Assembly (NCBI GenBank): GCA_910584115.1
Contig: CAJTYN010000044.1
Span: 1-19,467 of the forward strand
DNA from: an uncultured Lachnospiraceae bacterium
Lineage (GTDB): Bacteria; Bacillota; Clostridia; Lachnospirales; Lachnospiraceae
Direction: 5' to 3'
Length of the DNA: 19,467 bases
This document shows, in pieces, positions 1 to 5,788 of the stretch. The number at the start of each line of letters is the position of its first letter. Position 1 is the first letter of the stretch. A model generated the notes under the pieces. That model was not told the DNA's origin and made no database searches. It saw only the letters and a program-made list of their open reading frames with translations. The position numbers and the translations under genes were made by a program.

Positions 1-188
1 GCGGAGATCTCAACGAGGGGGTTTGCCTTCATCTGTGCGTACACGTCCTTGAAATCCCCCACGCCGAAGACGACTTTGCCGTCCATCTCAAAATGCGCGC
101 CCAGGGGGCGGAGTTTCGGCTGATCGCCGTCTGTGGTCGCCAGGAAAAATATGCCTGTCTCTGTCAGGAAATCATTTAATCTGCTCAT
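1..188 (-). CDS. Pyridoxamine 5'-phosphate oxidase-like (PNPOx) FMN-binding protein, partial
   Basis: The first 62 residues are visible; the rest lies beyond the left edge. The protein begins MSRLNDFLTETGIFFLAT, followed by a segment DGDQPKLRPLGAHFEMDGK and then KDVYAQMKANPLVEIS. This is the N-terminal half of the split-barrel flavin-binding fold of small PNPOx-like proteins, whose members often bind FMN or F420 and whose substrates are mostly unknown. The ATG is preceded, on the minus strand, by AAAGGAG about 11 nt upstream. It is transcribed away from the HxlR regulator at 347, a common arrangement in which the regulator controls the divergent redox enzyme; that link is inferred. The family call is secure; the substrate is not. 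Confidence 0.85.
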   Translation of the reverse strand, partial: MSRLNDFLTETGIFFLATTDGDQPKLRPLGAHFEMDGKVVFGVGDFKDVYAQMKANPLVEIS

Positions 189-201
189 AGTATCTGGTAC
201 T
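189..201. promoter_or_regulatory. Small inverted repeat AGTA-N5-TACT next to the flavoprotein start
   Basis: AGTA (189-192) and TACT (198-201) form a short inverted repeat that overlaps the ribosome-site region of the minus-strand flavoprotein gene. MarR/DUF24 (HxlR) proteins such as YodB bind short TACT/AGTA-type dyads, so this could be an operator half of the divergent control region. The arms are only 4 bp and may be chance. Confidence 0.2.
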
Positions 202-222
202 CCTTTCGTTTTGAAGATATTT

Positions 223-243
223 ATGGTAAGATAAATGTACCAT
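223..243. promoter_or_regulatory. Candidate HxlR operator: ATGGTA-N9-TACCAT
   Basis: A perfect 6-bp inverted repeat, ATGGTA (223-228) and TACCAT (238-243), is separated by 9 nt in the AT-rich centre of the divergent intergenic. A weak -35-like TTGAAG (211-216) lies just upstream with TAAATG at 232, so the dyad would cover the -10 and start of an hxlR transcript, as expected for autoregulation. Symmetry is seen directly; the operator role is inferred. Confidence 0.35.
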
Positions 244-302
244 GATCCGGAAAGCTGGACAAGTAGGCAGAATATCCGCACCTGGTAAGGCGGATCTGAC
301 TA

Positions 303-319
303 TCCGGATCCGATCCGGA
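303..319. repeat. Perfect inverted repeat in the hxlR leader
   Basis: TCCGGATC-C-GATCCGGA is an 8+1+8 perfect dyad about 28 nt upstream of the hxlR ATG. A second dyad, ATCCGC (274-279) and GCGGAT (290-295), lies just before it. The two could act as DNA operators or as leader hairpins; with a loop of one base the first is more likely a protein-binding dyad than an RNA hairpin. Confidence 0.4.
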
Positions 320-346
320 CCGATCATGAAAGGAGGGATAGGGAAC

Positions 347-730
347 ATGTATGAGGATTGCAGGATCCATCAGGCGCTCACAGATCTGGAAGACCCGGAG
401 CTGCCTGCGGATGTGTGCCGCTGTCCGCAGTTCTGTCCGATCGACAACGCCATGTCCGTCTTCGAGGGAAAATGGAATGTGAAAGTGCTCTATGTCTTAT
501 TCGTCTTCGGCAGGCTCCGGTTCGGGGAGCTGCAAAAGCACATCGACGGGATCTCCAAGACCATGCTGTCATCCACACTGAAGATGCTCGAAGAAAAAGG
601 GCTGGTGACCCGCGAGCAGTTCAATGAGATCCCGCCGCATGTGGAATATGCGCTGACAGAAGGCGGGGAGGCCCTGCAGCCGGTCTTTGTACAGATCGCC
701 CGCTGGAGCAGCAGATATCTGAAGAGGTGA
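347..730 (+). CDS. HxlR-family (DUF24) winged-helix transcriptional regulator
   Basis: This 127-residue protein carries the classic HxlR layout: a Cys-Pro-Ile segment (C30), then FEGKWNVKVLYVL, FGELQKHIDGIS, the recognition-helix region KTMLSSTLKMLEEKGLV, and the wing ending VEYALTEGG. HxlR proteins are dimeric DNA-binding regulators, several of which (YodB, HypR) sense electrophiles or oxidants through a conserved N-terminal cysteine. Four cysteines sit in the N-terminus here (C5, C24, C26, C30), more than the single conserved one. The start at 347 is preferred over an in-frame ATG at 242 because AGGAGGG sits at 331-337 and homology begins just after it. The gene diverges from the flavoprotein and is followed at once by the DUF4253 gene. 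Family call firm; ligand unknown. Confidence 0.9.
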   Translation: MYEDCRIHQALTDLEDPELPADVCRCPQFCPIDNAMSVFEGKWNVKVLYVLFVFGRLRFGELQKHIDGISKTMLSSTLKMLEEKGLVTREQFNEIPPHVEYALTEGGEALQPVFVQIARWSSRYLKR

Positions 731-744
731 AGAGGAGGGATATG

Positions 745-1479
745 ATGGATAAGACGACAGAACAGATCGCAGAGAGCTTTCAATGTACATACACGATATT
801 TAGAAGAGGGACGGACCCGGACGCGCTGGAGCAGGCGTATATGAGAGCGCTGGAGGCGGGGAAGAGCGCCGGCTTTTACCCGGCCATCCTCGTAGTAGAT
901 GAATACGTCCAGGAGTGGCTGGAGATCATGCACAAAGACGGCTACGACAGGACAGGGATCATCGCCGGATGCAGAGAAGACGGCAAGGAGATCTTGGACG
1001 GACGTTTCAGCCAGTACACGGAAGACCTGCTGGAGGACTTTGGGGAGGAAGAGCTGGCAGAGCTGATCGGTGAGGAGAGCAAGGGCGACGAGCTGCATCA
1101 TTTTATCGGATACAGGTCTTTTTCCGACGGATCTTTGGCGGCGGACGCGCTGCTCCTTGAGATCCCGGTGAAAGAACCCTGGGAAGTGATCGGATATCTG
1201 CCCATGGGCGGCTGGAACGAATGCCCGGCGCCGGAGGAGATGATCGCTGTGTGCAGGTACTGGTATGAAAGATACAAGGCGGTCCCGGCCGTATTCACCC
1301 ATGATGTGATGGAGTTCTACGCGCCCTTGAAGCTCAATGGGGCGGACGCCTCAGAGGCGGCGAGAGAACATTACGCATTCTGCATAGACCGGGTGGACCA
1401 GGGGACGCGCACAGGCCAGATCTCGGAGCTGGCGGCAGGGCTTGCGGACTCCACGGTCTGGTATTTCTGGTGGGACTGA
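745..1479 (+). CDS. DUF4253 domain protein
   Basis: About 244 residues, acidic and soluble, with no signal peptide or membrane segment. The C-terminal half matches DUF4253: PVKEPWEVIGYLPMGGWNE, then a Cys-Pro, a tyrosine-rich WYERYKAVPAVFTHDVMEFY segment, and YAFCIDRVDQG near the end. The domain has no established function. ATG-745 is chosen because AGGAGG (733-738) lies 6 nt upstream; the neighbouring ATG-742 and GTG-727 are also in frame. The gene begins 14 nt after the hxlR stop, so the two are probably co-transcribed. No enzyme activity can be assigned from the sequence. Confidence 0.8.
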   Translation: MDKTTEQIAESFQCTYTIFRRGTDPDALEQAYMRALEAGKSAGFYPAILVVDEYVQEWLEIMHKDGYDRTGIIAGCREDGKEILDGRFSQYTEDLLEDFGEEELAELIGEESKGDELHHFIGYRSFSDGSLAADALLLEIPVKEPWEVIGYLPMGGWNECPAPEEMIAVCRYWYERYKAVPAVFTHDVMEFYAPLKLNGADASEAAREHYAFCIDRVDQGTRTGQISELAAGLADSTVWYFWWD

Positions 1480-1524
1480 GGACGGAAAAGATCGAAAAAT
1501 CCCAGAATAGGTAAAAGATCCGCG

Positions 1525-1553
1525 TGGAGATCCGACGGATCTTGTAGTATAAT
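1525..1553 (+). promoter_or_regulatory. Promoter of the cobT operon with a dyad in the spacer
   Basis: TGGAGA (1525-1530) and a perfect TATAAT (1548-1553) are separated by 17 bp. The spacer contains the perfect dyad GATCCG-A-CGGATC (1529-1541); a wider pair, AAGATCCG (1515-1522) and CGGATCTT (1536-1543), could also form. A dyad at this place suggests a repressor or activator site. Transcription would begin near 1560, only about 30 nt before cobT, leaving no room for a cobalamin riboswitch. Confidence 0.6.
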
Positions 1554-1590
1554 AAACGATGGATTTTTTTGAAGAACGGGAGGCATTCAG

Positions 1591-2643
1591 ATGATGACGT
1601 TAAAAGAAACAATAGAAAAGATCAGGCCGCTGGACGAGCTGTCCATGGAAGCCGCGAAGACGCGCTGGGACCATATCGCCCATCCGCTGCACAGCCTGGG
1701 ACTGATGGAGGATCTGGTGGTGCAGATCGCGGGGATCACACGCAGCCAGGAAGTACATATCGAGAAGAAAGTCTTAGTCTCCATGTGCGCGGACAATGGC
1801 GTGGTCGAGGAGGGCGTGACCCAGACTGGCCAGGAGATCACGGCACTGGTGGCGGAAAATTTCCTGAAAGGGCAGGCCGTCTCCAGCCTGTTCTGCCAGC
1901 AGGCCGGGGCGGATCATGTCCCCGTTGATGTGGGCATGGTGGTGGACACAGAAGTCCCCAAGAAAAAAGTCGCCTACGGGACGAAGAACATGGCAAAAGA
2001 ACCGGCCATGACCTATGAGCAGGCCGTCGAGTCCATCGAGGCGGGCATCCACACCGCGGAGGAACTGGTGCAAAAAGGCTACAGGCTGCTGGCCACAGGC
2101 GAAATGGGCATCGGCAATACCACCACCAGCAGCGCGATGGCTGCCGTGCTCTTAGACCAGTCGGTGGAGGCGGTCACCGGACGGGGGGCCGGGCTCTCCA
2201 GCGCGGGCCTGGAAAAGAAGATCCAGGCGATCAAAAAGGCCATCGAGTCCCATAAGCCGGATCCGAACGATGCGGTGGATGTGCTAGCCAAAGTGGGCGG
2301 TTTTGACATCGGCGGCATGATGGGACTGTTCTTAGGCGGCGCGGCGTTAGGTGTCCCGGTGGTGATCGATGGATTTATCTCAGGGGTCGCGGCATTGGCG
2401 GCTGCGCGGATCGCTCCCCTGGCCCGGGACTATATGATCGCGTCCCACGTCTCGAAGGAGCCGGCGGCGTGCATGCTCTTAAAAGCCCTCGAAAAAGAAG
2501 CGTTCCTGCACGGGAACATGTGCCTGGGCGAAGGAACGGGGGCCGTGGCGCTGTTCCCGCTGCTGGATATGGCCGTGGACGTGTACCAGAAGATGAGCAC
2601 ATTCTGCGACATCAATATGGAAGAATACAAGCCGTTGGATTAG
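1591..2643 (+). CDS. cobT: Nicotinate-nucleotide-dimethylbenzimidazole phosphoribosyltransferase
   Basis: CobT transfers the phosphoribosyl group of nicotinate mononucleotide to dimethylbenzimidazole, giving alpha-ribazole phosphate for the lower ligand of cobalamin. The 350-residue length is normal. Visible family segments are CADNGVVEEGVTQ (about 66-78), the phosphate-binding GEMGIGNTTTS (170-180), and LGEGTGA near the C-terminus, whose Glu-314 corresponds to the catalytic base (Glu-317 of Salmonella CobT). GGGAGG lies 7 nt before ATG-1591; a second ATG follows directly. It is the first gene of a five-gene cobalamin loop-assembly operon, 13 nt ahead of cobU. Confidence 0.96.
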   Translation: MMTLKETIEKIRPLDELSMEAAKTRWDHIAHPLHSLGLMEDLVVQIAGITRSQEVHIEKKVLVSMCADNGVVEEGVTQTGQEITALVAENFLKGQAVSSLFCQQAGADHVPVDVGMVVDTEVPKKKVAYGTKNMAKEPAMTYEQAVESIEAGIHTAEELVQKGYRLLATGEMGIGNTTTSSAMAAVLLDQSVEAVTGRGAGLSSAGLEKKIQAIKKAIESHKPDPNDAVDVLAKVGGFDIGGMMGLFLGGAALGVPVVIDGFISGVAALAAARIAPLARDYMIASHVSKEPAACMLLKALEKEAFLHGNMCLGEGTGAVALFPLLDMAVDVYQKMSTFCDINMEEYKPLD

Positions 2644-2656
2644 AGAGGGAGAGAAT

Positions 2657-3169
2657 ATGATCACAGTGGTCACAGGAGGCAGCGGCAGCGGAAAATCCGC
2701 CTACGCGGAAGACCTGATCCTCTCTTACGGACCGGCGAAACGGATCTATATCGCCACCATGTTCCCCTATGACGCGGAGAGCGACCGGCGCATCGAACGG
2801 CACAGAGCGATGCGCCGGGATAAAGGATTTACCACGGTGGAATGCTACACGGCCCTGTCCGAGGCGCAGATCCCGCCGGGATCCCATGTGCTCCTGGAAT
2901 GCATGTCGAACCTGGTGGCCAACGAGATGTTCCAGGAAAACGGCGCGGGCGGGCGGACCGTGGAGGCGGTCATGGACGGGATCCGCATGCTGCAGAAGAC
3001 GGCCGCCCATGTCTGCATCGTGACGAACGAGATCTTCTCCGGGAGCCAGTCCTACGACGAGGGGACACGGCAGTATCAGCAGAACTTAGGAGCGATCAAC
3101 TGCCAGATCGTGCAGATGGCAGATGCAGCGGTAGAGGTGGTCTATGGGATACCCCTCCGTATAAAGTGA
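2657..3169 (+). CDS. cobU: Adenosylcobinamide kinase / adenosylcobinamide-phosphate guanylyltransferase
   Basis: CobU phosphorylates adenosylcobinamide and then attaches GMP, making adenosylcobinamide-GDP for CobS. The 170-residue protein starts with the P-loop GGSGSGKS (7-14). The segment RRIERHRAMR contains His-49, which matches the histidine guanylylated in CobU (His-46 in Salmonella). LLECMSNLVANEMF and VTNEIFSG follow, and the end GIPLRIK is typical. The usual EVGxGIVP motif is altered here to EIFSGSQSYDEG, an unusual but in-frame change. A GAGAGGGAGAG ribosome site precedes the ATG. Full-length and probably active. Confidence 0.93.
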   Translation: MITVVTGGSGSGKSAYAEDLILSYGPAKRIYIATMFPYDAESDRRIERHRAMRRDKGFTTVECYTALSEAQIPPGSHVLLECMSNLVANEMFQENGAGGRTVEAVMDGIRMLQKTAAHVCIVTNEIFSGSQSYDEGTRQYQQNLGAINCQIVQMADAAVEVVYGIPLRIK

Positions 3170-3196
3170 CGTATAAGATGATGAGAGGAAAGGGGT

Positions 3197-4006
3197 GTGA
3201 AAAGTCCGATGGGCGCTCTATGGAACAGTTTTAAGATCGCATTCTCCATGTATTCGAAAGTACCGATGCCGTCCAGTCCCTGGGATAAAGAAAATATGCG
3301 CTATGTCATGTGTTTTCTCCCGCTGGTGGGCGTGGTGTCCGGCGGCCTGAGCATAGGCTGGGTGGCGCTCCTTAAAGTCCTGCATCTGGACGGGGGCGGC
3401 TTTGGCCTGGGATCGGCGGTGCTGACCCTGATCCCGGTGGCCGTCAGCGGCGGGATCCATCTGGACGGCTTTCTCGATACGTCGGATGCATTGGGCTCGT
3501 GGCAGGAGCCGGAGAAACGGCTGGAGATCCTCAAGGACTCCCGGGCGGGGGCCTTCGCGGTCATCATGGGCTGTGTGTATTTCGCCCTGAGCCTGGGCGT
3601 GTACACCACATTTCTGGATACGGCCTTGGGAGATAGGAGGCTCTTATTTCAGCTCGCCTGTGTCTATGTGATCTCCAGAGCCTTGAGCGCGCTGGGGATC
3701 GTGACGCTGCCCATGGCAAAAAACACCGGCCTGGCGGCGGCTTTCTCTGACGGGGCGCAGAAGAGGACGGTGGCCGTGACCATGGTGATCTATCTTGTGG
3801 TCTGCGGCGGAGCGATCCTATGGCTGGATCCGCTGCCGGGCGGGAGTTGTCTGGCGGCGGGGTTCTTGACCTATGGCTATTACTGCCGTATGTCACAGAA
3901 AAATTTTGGCGGCATCACCGGCGATCTGGCCGGGTGGTTCGTGCAGGTGGCCGAACTGGTGATGGCGCTGGTGCTGACGGTGGCAGCAGGTATGGGAGGT
4001 GTATGA
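3197..4006 (+). CDS. cobS: Adenosylcobinamide-GDP ribazoletransferase (cobalamin synthase)
   Basis: CobS is the integral membrane enzyme that joins adenosylcobinamide-GDP and alpha-ribazole (phosphate) to complete cobalamin. The 269-residue protein has several hydrophobic segments and the metal-binding signature GGIHLDGFLDTSDAL with Asp-90, Asp-94 and Asp-97, followed by KDSRAGAFAVIMG. The start is probably GTG-3197, whose reading MKSPMGALWNSFKIAFSMYSK fits the family N-terminus and has GAGG 8 nt upstream; ATG-3209 is the alternative. Its stop overlaps the start of the next gene (ATGA at 4003-4006), so translation is coupled. Confidence 0.95.
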   Translation: MKSPMGALWNSFKIAFSMYSKVPMPSSPWDKENMRYVMCFLPLVGVVSGGLSIGWVALLKVLHLDGGGFGLGSAVLTLIPVAVSGGIHLDGFLDTSDALGSWQEPEKRLEILKDSRAGAFAVIMGCVYFALSLGVYTTFLDTALGDRRLLFQLACVYVISRALSALGIVTLPMAKNTGLAAAFSDGAQKRTVAVTMVIYLVVCGGAILWLDPLPGGSCLAAGFLTYGYYCRMSQKNFGGITGDLAGWFVQVAELVMALVLTVAAGMGGV

Positions 4007-4386
4007 TGGAATTGATCGTAGGCGGCGCATACCAGGGAAAACAGGCTTATGCGAGAGAAAAGTTCCCGCAGGCCGCCTGGGTGGACGGCGCGGCGTGTAC
4101 CCTTGAGGAGCTTTTGGGGGCAGGCGGTGTGTACCGCTTTCATGATTTTTTGGACAGGCAGATGCGCCAGGGTGAGGATGTGCAGGCCCTGCCGGGACTC
4201 ATCATGGCAAAAAATCCGGACCTGGTGATCGTATCCGATGAGGTCGGGTACGGAGTCGTCCCGGTGGACGCCCATGAGCGGGCGTTCAGGGAGGCGGTGG
4301 GCCGTGTCTGCTGTGCTCTGGCGGCGGAGGCCAGACGGGTCCATCGGGTGGTCTGCGGAGTCGGGACGGTGATCCGTGATGTTTAG
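4003..4386 (+). CDS. Short CobU-like protein with degenerate P-loop
   Basis: This 127-residue protein resembles CobU at both ends but lacks its middle. The N-terminus MMELIVGGAYQGKQAYA is a P-loop in which the usual Ser/Thr after GK is Gln. The C-terminal half, IVSDEVGYGVVPVDAHERAF followed by EAVGRVCCALAAEARRVHRV and GVGTVIRD, matches the C-terminal part of canonical CobU, including the EVGxGVVP motif that the neighbouring full CobU has lost. The segment with the guanylylated histidine is absent, so nucleotidyl transfer by itself is unlikely. GGGAGGTG lies just ahead of ATG-4003, which overlaps the cobS stop. Possible roles are an accessory or regulatory partner of CobU, or a kinase-only variant; neither is shown. 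Confidence 0.8.
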   Translation: MMELIVGGAYQGKQAYAREKFPQAAWVDGAACTLEELLGAGGVYRFHDFLDRQMRQGEDVQALPGLIMAKNPDLVIVSDEVGYGVVPVDAHERAFREAVGRVCCALAAEARRVHRVVCGVGTVIRDV

Positions 4387-4990
4387 GATGGTCCTCTTGC
4401 GGCATTCCTTTACAGAAGGGAATCTGAAAAAACGGTACATCGGGACCACGGACGAGCCCCTGTGCCCGGAGGGGATCCGGTTTCTGGAGGAACATTTTTA
4501 CCCGGAGGCGGAGCATGTGTTCACCAGTCCCCTGCGCCGGTGCGTGCAGACGGCGCGGATGCTCTACCCGGACAGACGTCTGCATATCATCGAGGAGCTG
4601 GCGGAATGCGATTTCGGGGATTTTGAAAATAAGAATTACCTGGAATTGTCCGACAACCCAGATTACCAGAGATGGGTGGACAGCGGCGGGCTCCTGCCGT
4701 TCCCCAACGGGGAGAGCCGGGAGACGTTTAAATGGCGCACCTTGAACGGGTTTCGGCGGGTGGTCTACTACTGTCTGAACAGGGGCGCCCGGTCGGCGGC
4801 GGTGGTCACCCATGGGGGGAATATCATGAACATCATGGAAGAATACGCCTATTCCCACAGGGATTATTACCAGTGGCATGTGGACAATGGCTGCGGTTAT
4901 GTGGTGGAGATCGATGAGGGGTCCTGGGGGTCGAACCGGGAGGGCTTCTACGTGATGGCGAGGATCCCGCATATCCCGGGCAGGAGATGA
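4379..4990 (+). CDS. cobC: Histidine phosphatase family protein, probable alpha-ribazole phosphatase
   Basis: About 203 residues of the phosphoglycerate mutase/histidine phosphatase superfamily. The N-terminal catalytic motif is LLRHSFTEGN (usual form RHGxTxxN, here with Ser after His). FTSPLRRCVQTARML, the acidic segment ELAECDFGDFENK and the second histidine in VTHGGN follow in the normal order. Placed last in a cobalamin loop operon it is most likely CobC, which removes the phosphate from alpha-ribazole phosphate or from cobalamin phosphate. Sequence alone cannot exclude another phosphomonoester. ATG-4379 overlaps the preceding gene by 8 nt, has only a weak ribosome site and is probably translated by coupling; GTG-4376 is an alternative. 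Confidence 0.82.
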   Translation: MFRMVLLRHSFTEGNLKKRYIGTTDEPLCPEGIRFLEEHFYPEAEHVFTSPLRRCVQTARMLYPDRRLHIIEELAECDFGDFENKNYLELSDNPDYQRWVDSGGLLPFPNGESRETFKWRTLNGFRRVVYYCLNRGARSAAVVTHGGNIMNIMEEYAYSHRDYYQWHVDNGCGYVVEIDEGSWGSNREGFYVMARIPHIPGRR

Positions 4991-5027
4991 TCGAGTCCGA
5001 GCGACGAAAGATCTTATATGGATGATC

Positions 5028-5065
5028 TTAAAGGGCAGGTGGTCTATCAGATCGCCTGCCTTTAA
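5028..5065 (+). terminator. Stem-loop after the cobalamin operon
   Basis: TTAAAGGGCAGG (5028-5039) pairs with CCTGCCTTTAA (5055-5065), with one bulged G and a 15-nt loop. It lies 38 nt after the cobC-like stop and is followed by AAAAGCGTTTT, not by an immediate T tract, so it is only a possible terminator. Confidence 0.5.
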
Positions 5066-5119
5066 AAAGCGTTTTAAGGGGTCCGAGGGGGGGGAAGATC
5101 GCGATCCCCCGGCGCTTTT
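5065..5119. repeat. Nested palindromic segment with G8 and C5 tracts
   Basis: AAAAGCG (5065-5071) can pair with CGCTTTT (5113-5119). Inside lie a run of eight G (5087-5094), the perfect 10-bp palindrome GATCGCGATC (5097-5106) and a run of five C (5106-5110). The whole could extrude as a long hairpin. It has no open reading frame of interest and resembles an intergenic repeat unit; this can only be proved by finding other copies. Confidence 0.4.
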
Positions 5120-5120
5120 G

Positions 5121-5143
5121 GTACTTTTCTCGTAGAAAAGTAC
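5121..5143. repeat. Perfect 10-bp hairpin GTACTTTTCT-CGT-AGAAAAGTAC
   Basis: Two perfect 10-nt arms enclose a 3-nt loop, between the convergent ends of the cobalamin operon and the minus-strand arsC-like gene. No T tract follows in either direction, so it is not a canonical terminator. It may be an extragenic palindrome or an mRNA 3'-end stabiliser. Confidence 0.5.
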
Positions 5144-5167
5144 ATGGGAAAGATCTGAGTGGTTGCG

Positions 5168-5211
5168 GAGCGTACTGATCTACGGGACTCAGAGGGTTTT
5201 CAGACACGCTC
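5168..5211 (-). repeat. GAGCGTGTC-type hairpin downstream of the arsC-like gene
   Basis: Read on the minus strand this begins GAGCGTGTCTGAAAACC 10 nt after the arsC-like stop and ends ACGCTC, giving GAGCGT/ACGCTC arms. It shares GAGCGTGTC, an AAAA run and GTAGATC with the terminator at 8455-8492, so it may be a decayed copy of the same terminator-like repeat. There is no T tract here. Confidence 0.35.
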
Positions 5212-5232
5212 TAGTCTATATCTAGTCTATAT
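5211..5232. repeat. 11-bp tandem duplication at the end of the arsC-like gene
   Basis: CTAGTCTATAT occurs twice in direct succession (5211-5221 and 5222-5232). The stop codon of the minus-strand gene lies in the second copy, and the first copy lies just beyond it. The protein end is not altered by the duplication. Confidence 0.8.
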
Positions 5233-5578
5233 GGAGTGCGTCTGCCCACTCCTTTTCTTTGAATCCAGTCAGCACGGATCCCTCCCCGATCAGCAGGGGC
5301 CTTTTCACCAGCATCCCGTCGGTGGCCAGCAAGGCGTACTGTTCATCCTCGCTCATGTCGGCCAGTTTATCCTTTAATCCCAGCTCGCGATAGACCATCC
5401 CGCTGGTGTTAAAAAATCTCTTCAGCGGCAGGCCGCTGCGGGCGTGCCATTCTTTGAGCTCCTCCGCGGTGGGGTTCTCCTCTTTGATATCGCGGTCCGT
5501 GTAGTCCACGTTGTGTTCGTCCAGCCATTTTTTGGCTTTTTTACAGGTGGTACATTTGGGATATCCTATAAATAACAT
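5222..5578 (-). CDS. ArsC/Spx-family thioredoxin-fold protein
   Basis: This 118-residue protein is a small thioredoxin-like reductase of the ArsC/Spx/YffB superfamily. It starts MLFIGYPKCTTCKKAKKWLD with a CxxC pair (Cys-9, Cys-12), continues DYTDRDIKEENPT and FFNTSGMVYRELGL, and ends with VKRPLLIG containing Arg-93, the conserved arginine of the fold. In Firmicutes the family ranges from true arsenate reductases to Spx/MgsR-type stress regulators that contact RNA polymerase. No arsenic-resistance genes are nearby, so arsenate reduction is not favoured. AAAGGAG precedes the ATG at 5578. The long upstream open frame is not part of the gene. Confidence 0.85.
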   Translation of the reverse strand: MLFIGYPKCTTCKKAKKWLDEHNVDYTDRDIKEENPTAEELKEWHARSGLPLKRFFNTSGMVYRELGLKDKLADMSEDEQYALLATDGMLVKRPLLIGEGSVLTGFKEKEWADALHID

Positions 5579-5629
5579 GATGATCTCCTTTTTGGATGTT
5601 GTCGCATCGCGTATCCTTTGCGCAGGCAT

Positions 5630-5658
5630 ATTATAACACGCATGGGATCCGGGTTCAA
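5630..5658 (-). promoter_or_regulatory. Promoter of the arsC-like gene
   Basis: On the minus strand TTGAAC (5658-5653) and a perfect TATAAT (5635-5630) are separated by 17 bp, about 52 nt before the start codon. The match to a housekeeping sigma-A promoter is good. Confidence 0.75.
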
Positions 5659-5694
5659 GGTCAGATGTATCCTGACGGATATCCGTAAAAAATG

Positions 5695-5722
5695 TTGACA
5701 GGAAGATATTTTGTGCTAAAAT
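5695..5722 (+). promoter_or_regulatory. Promoter of pepD
   Basis: A perfect -35 TTGACA (5695-5700), a 16-bp spacer and the extended -10 TGC-TAAAAT (5714-5722). Transcription would start near 5729, giving a leader of about 60-80 nt before pepD. It diverges from the arsC-like promoter only 37 bp away. Confidence 0.8.
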
Positions 5723-5788
5723 GATATTTAGGAAATCTGGATATAAAACATATGGTTTTAAAAGAAGTATTGTGGACATTATACAAAT

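Noticed and set aside
490..1302. Long minus-strand open frame across hxlR and the DUF4253 gene
   Set aside because: It is antisense to two clear genes, has low-complexity shadow composition and no recognisable family.
1559..1594. An 11-codon ORF (MDFFEEREAFR) just ahead of cobT, ending over its start
   Set aside because: It would begin at or before the predicted transcription start and has no ribosome site; overlap with ATGATG is probably chance.
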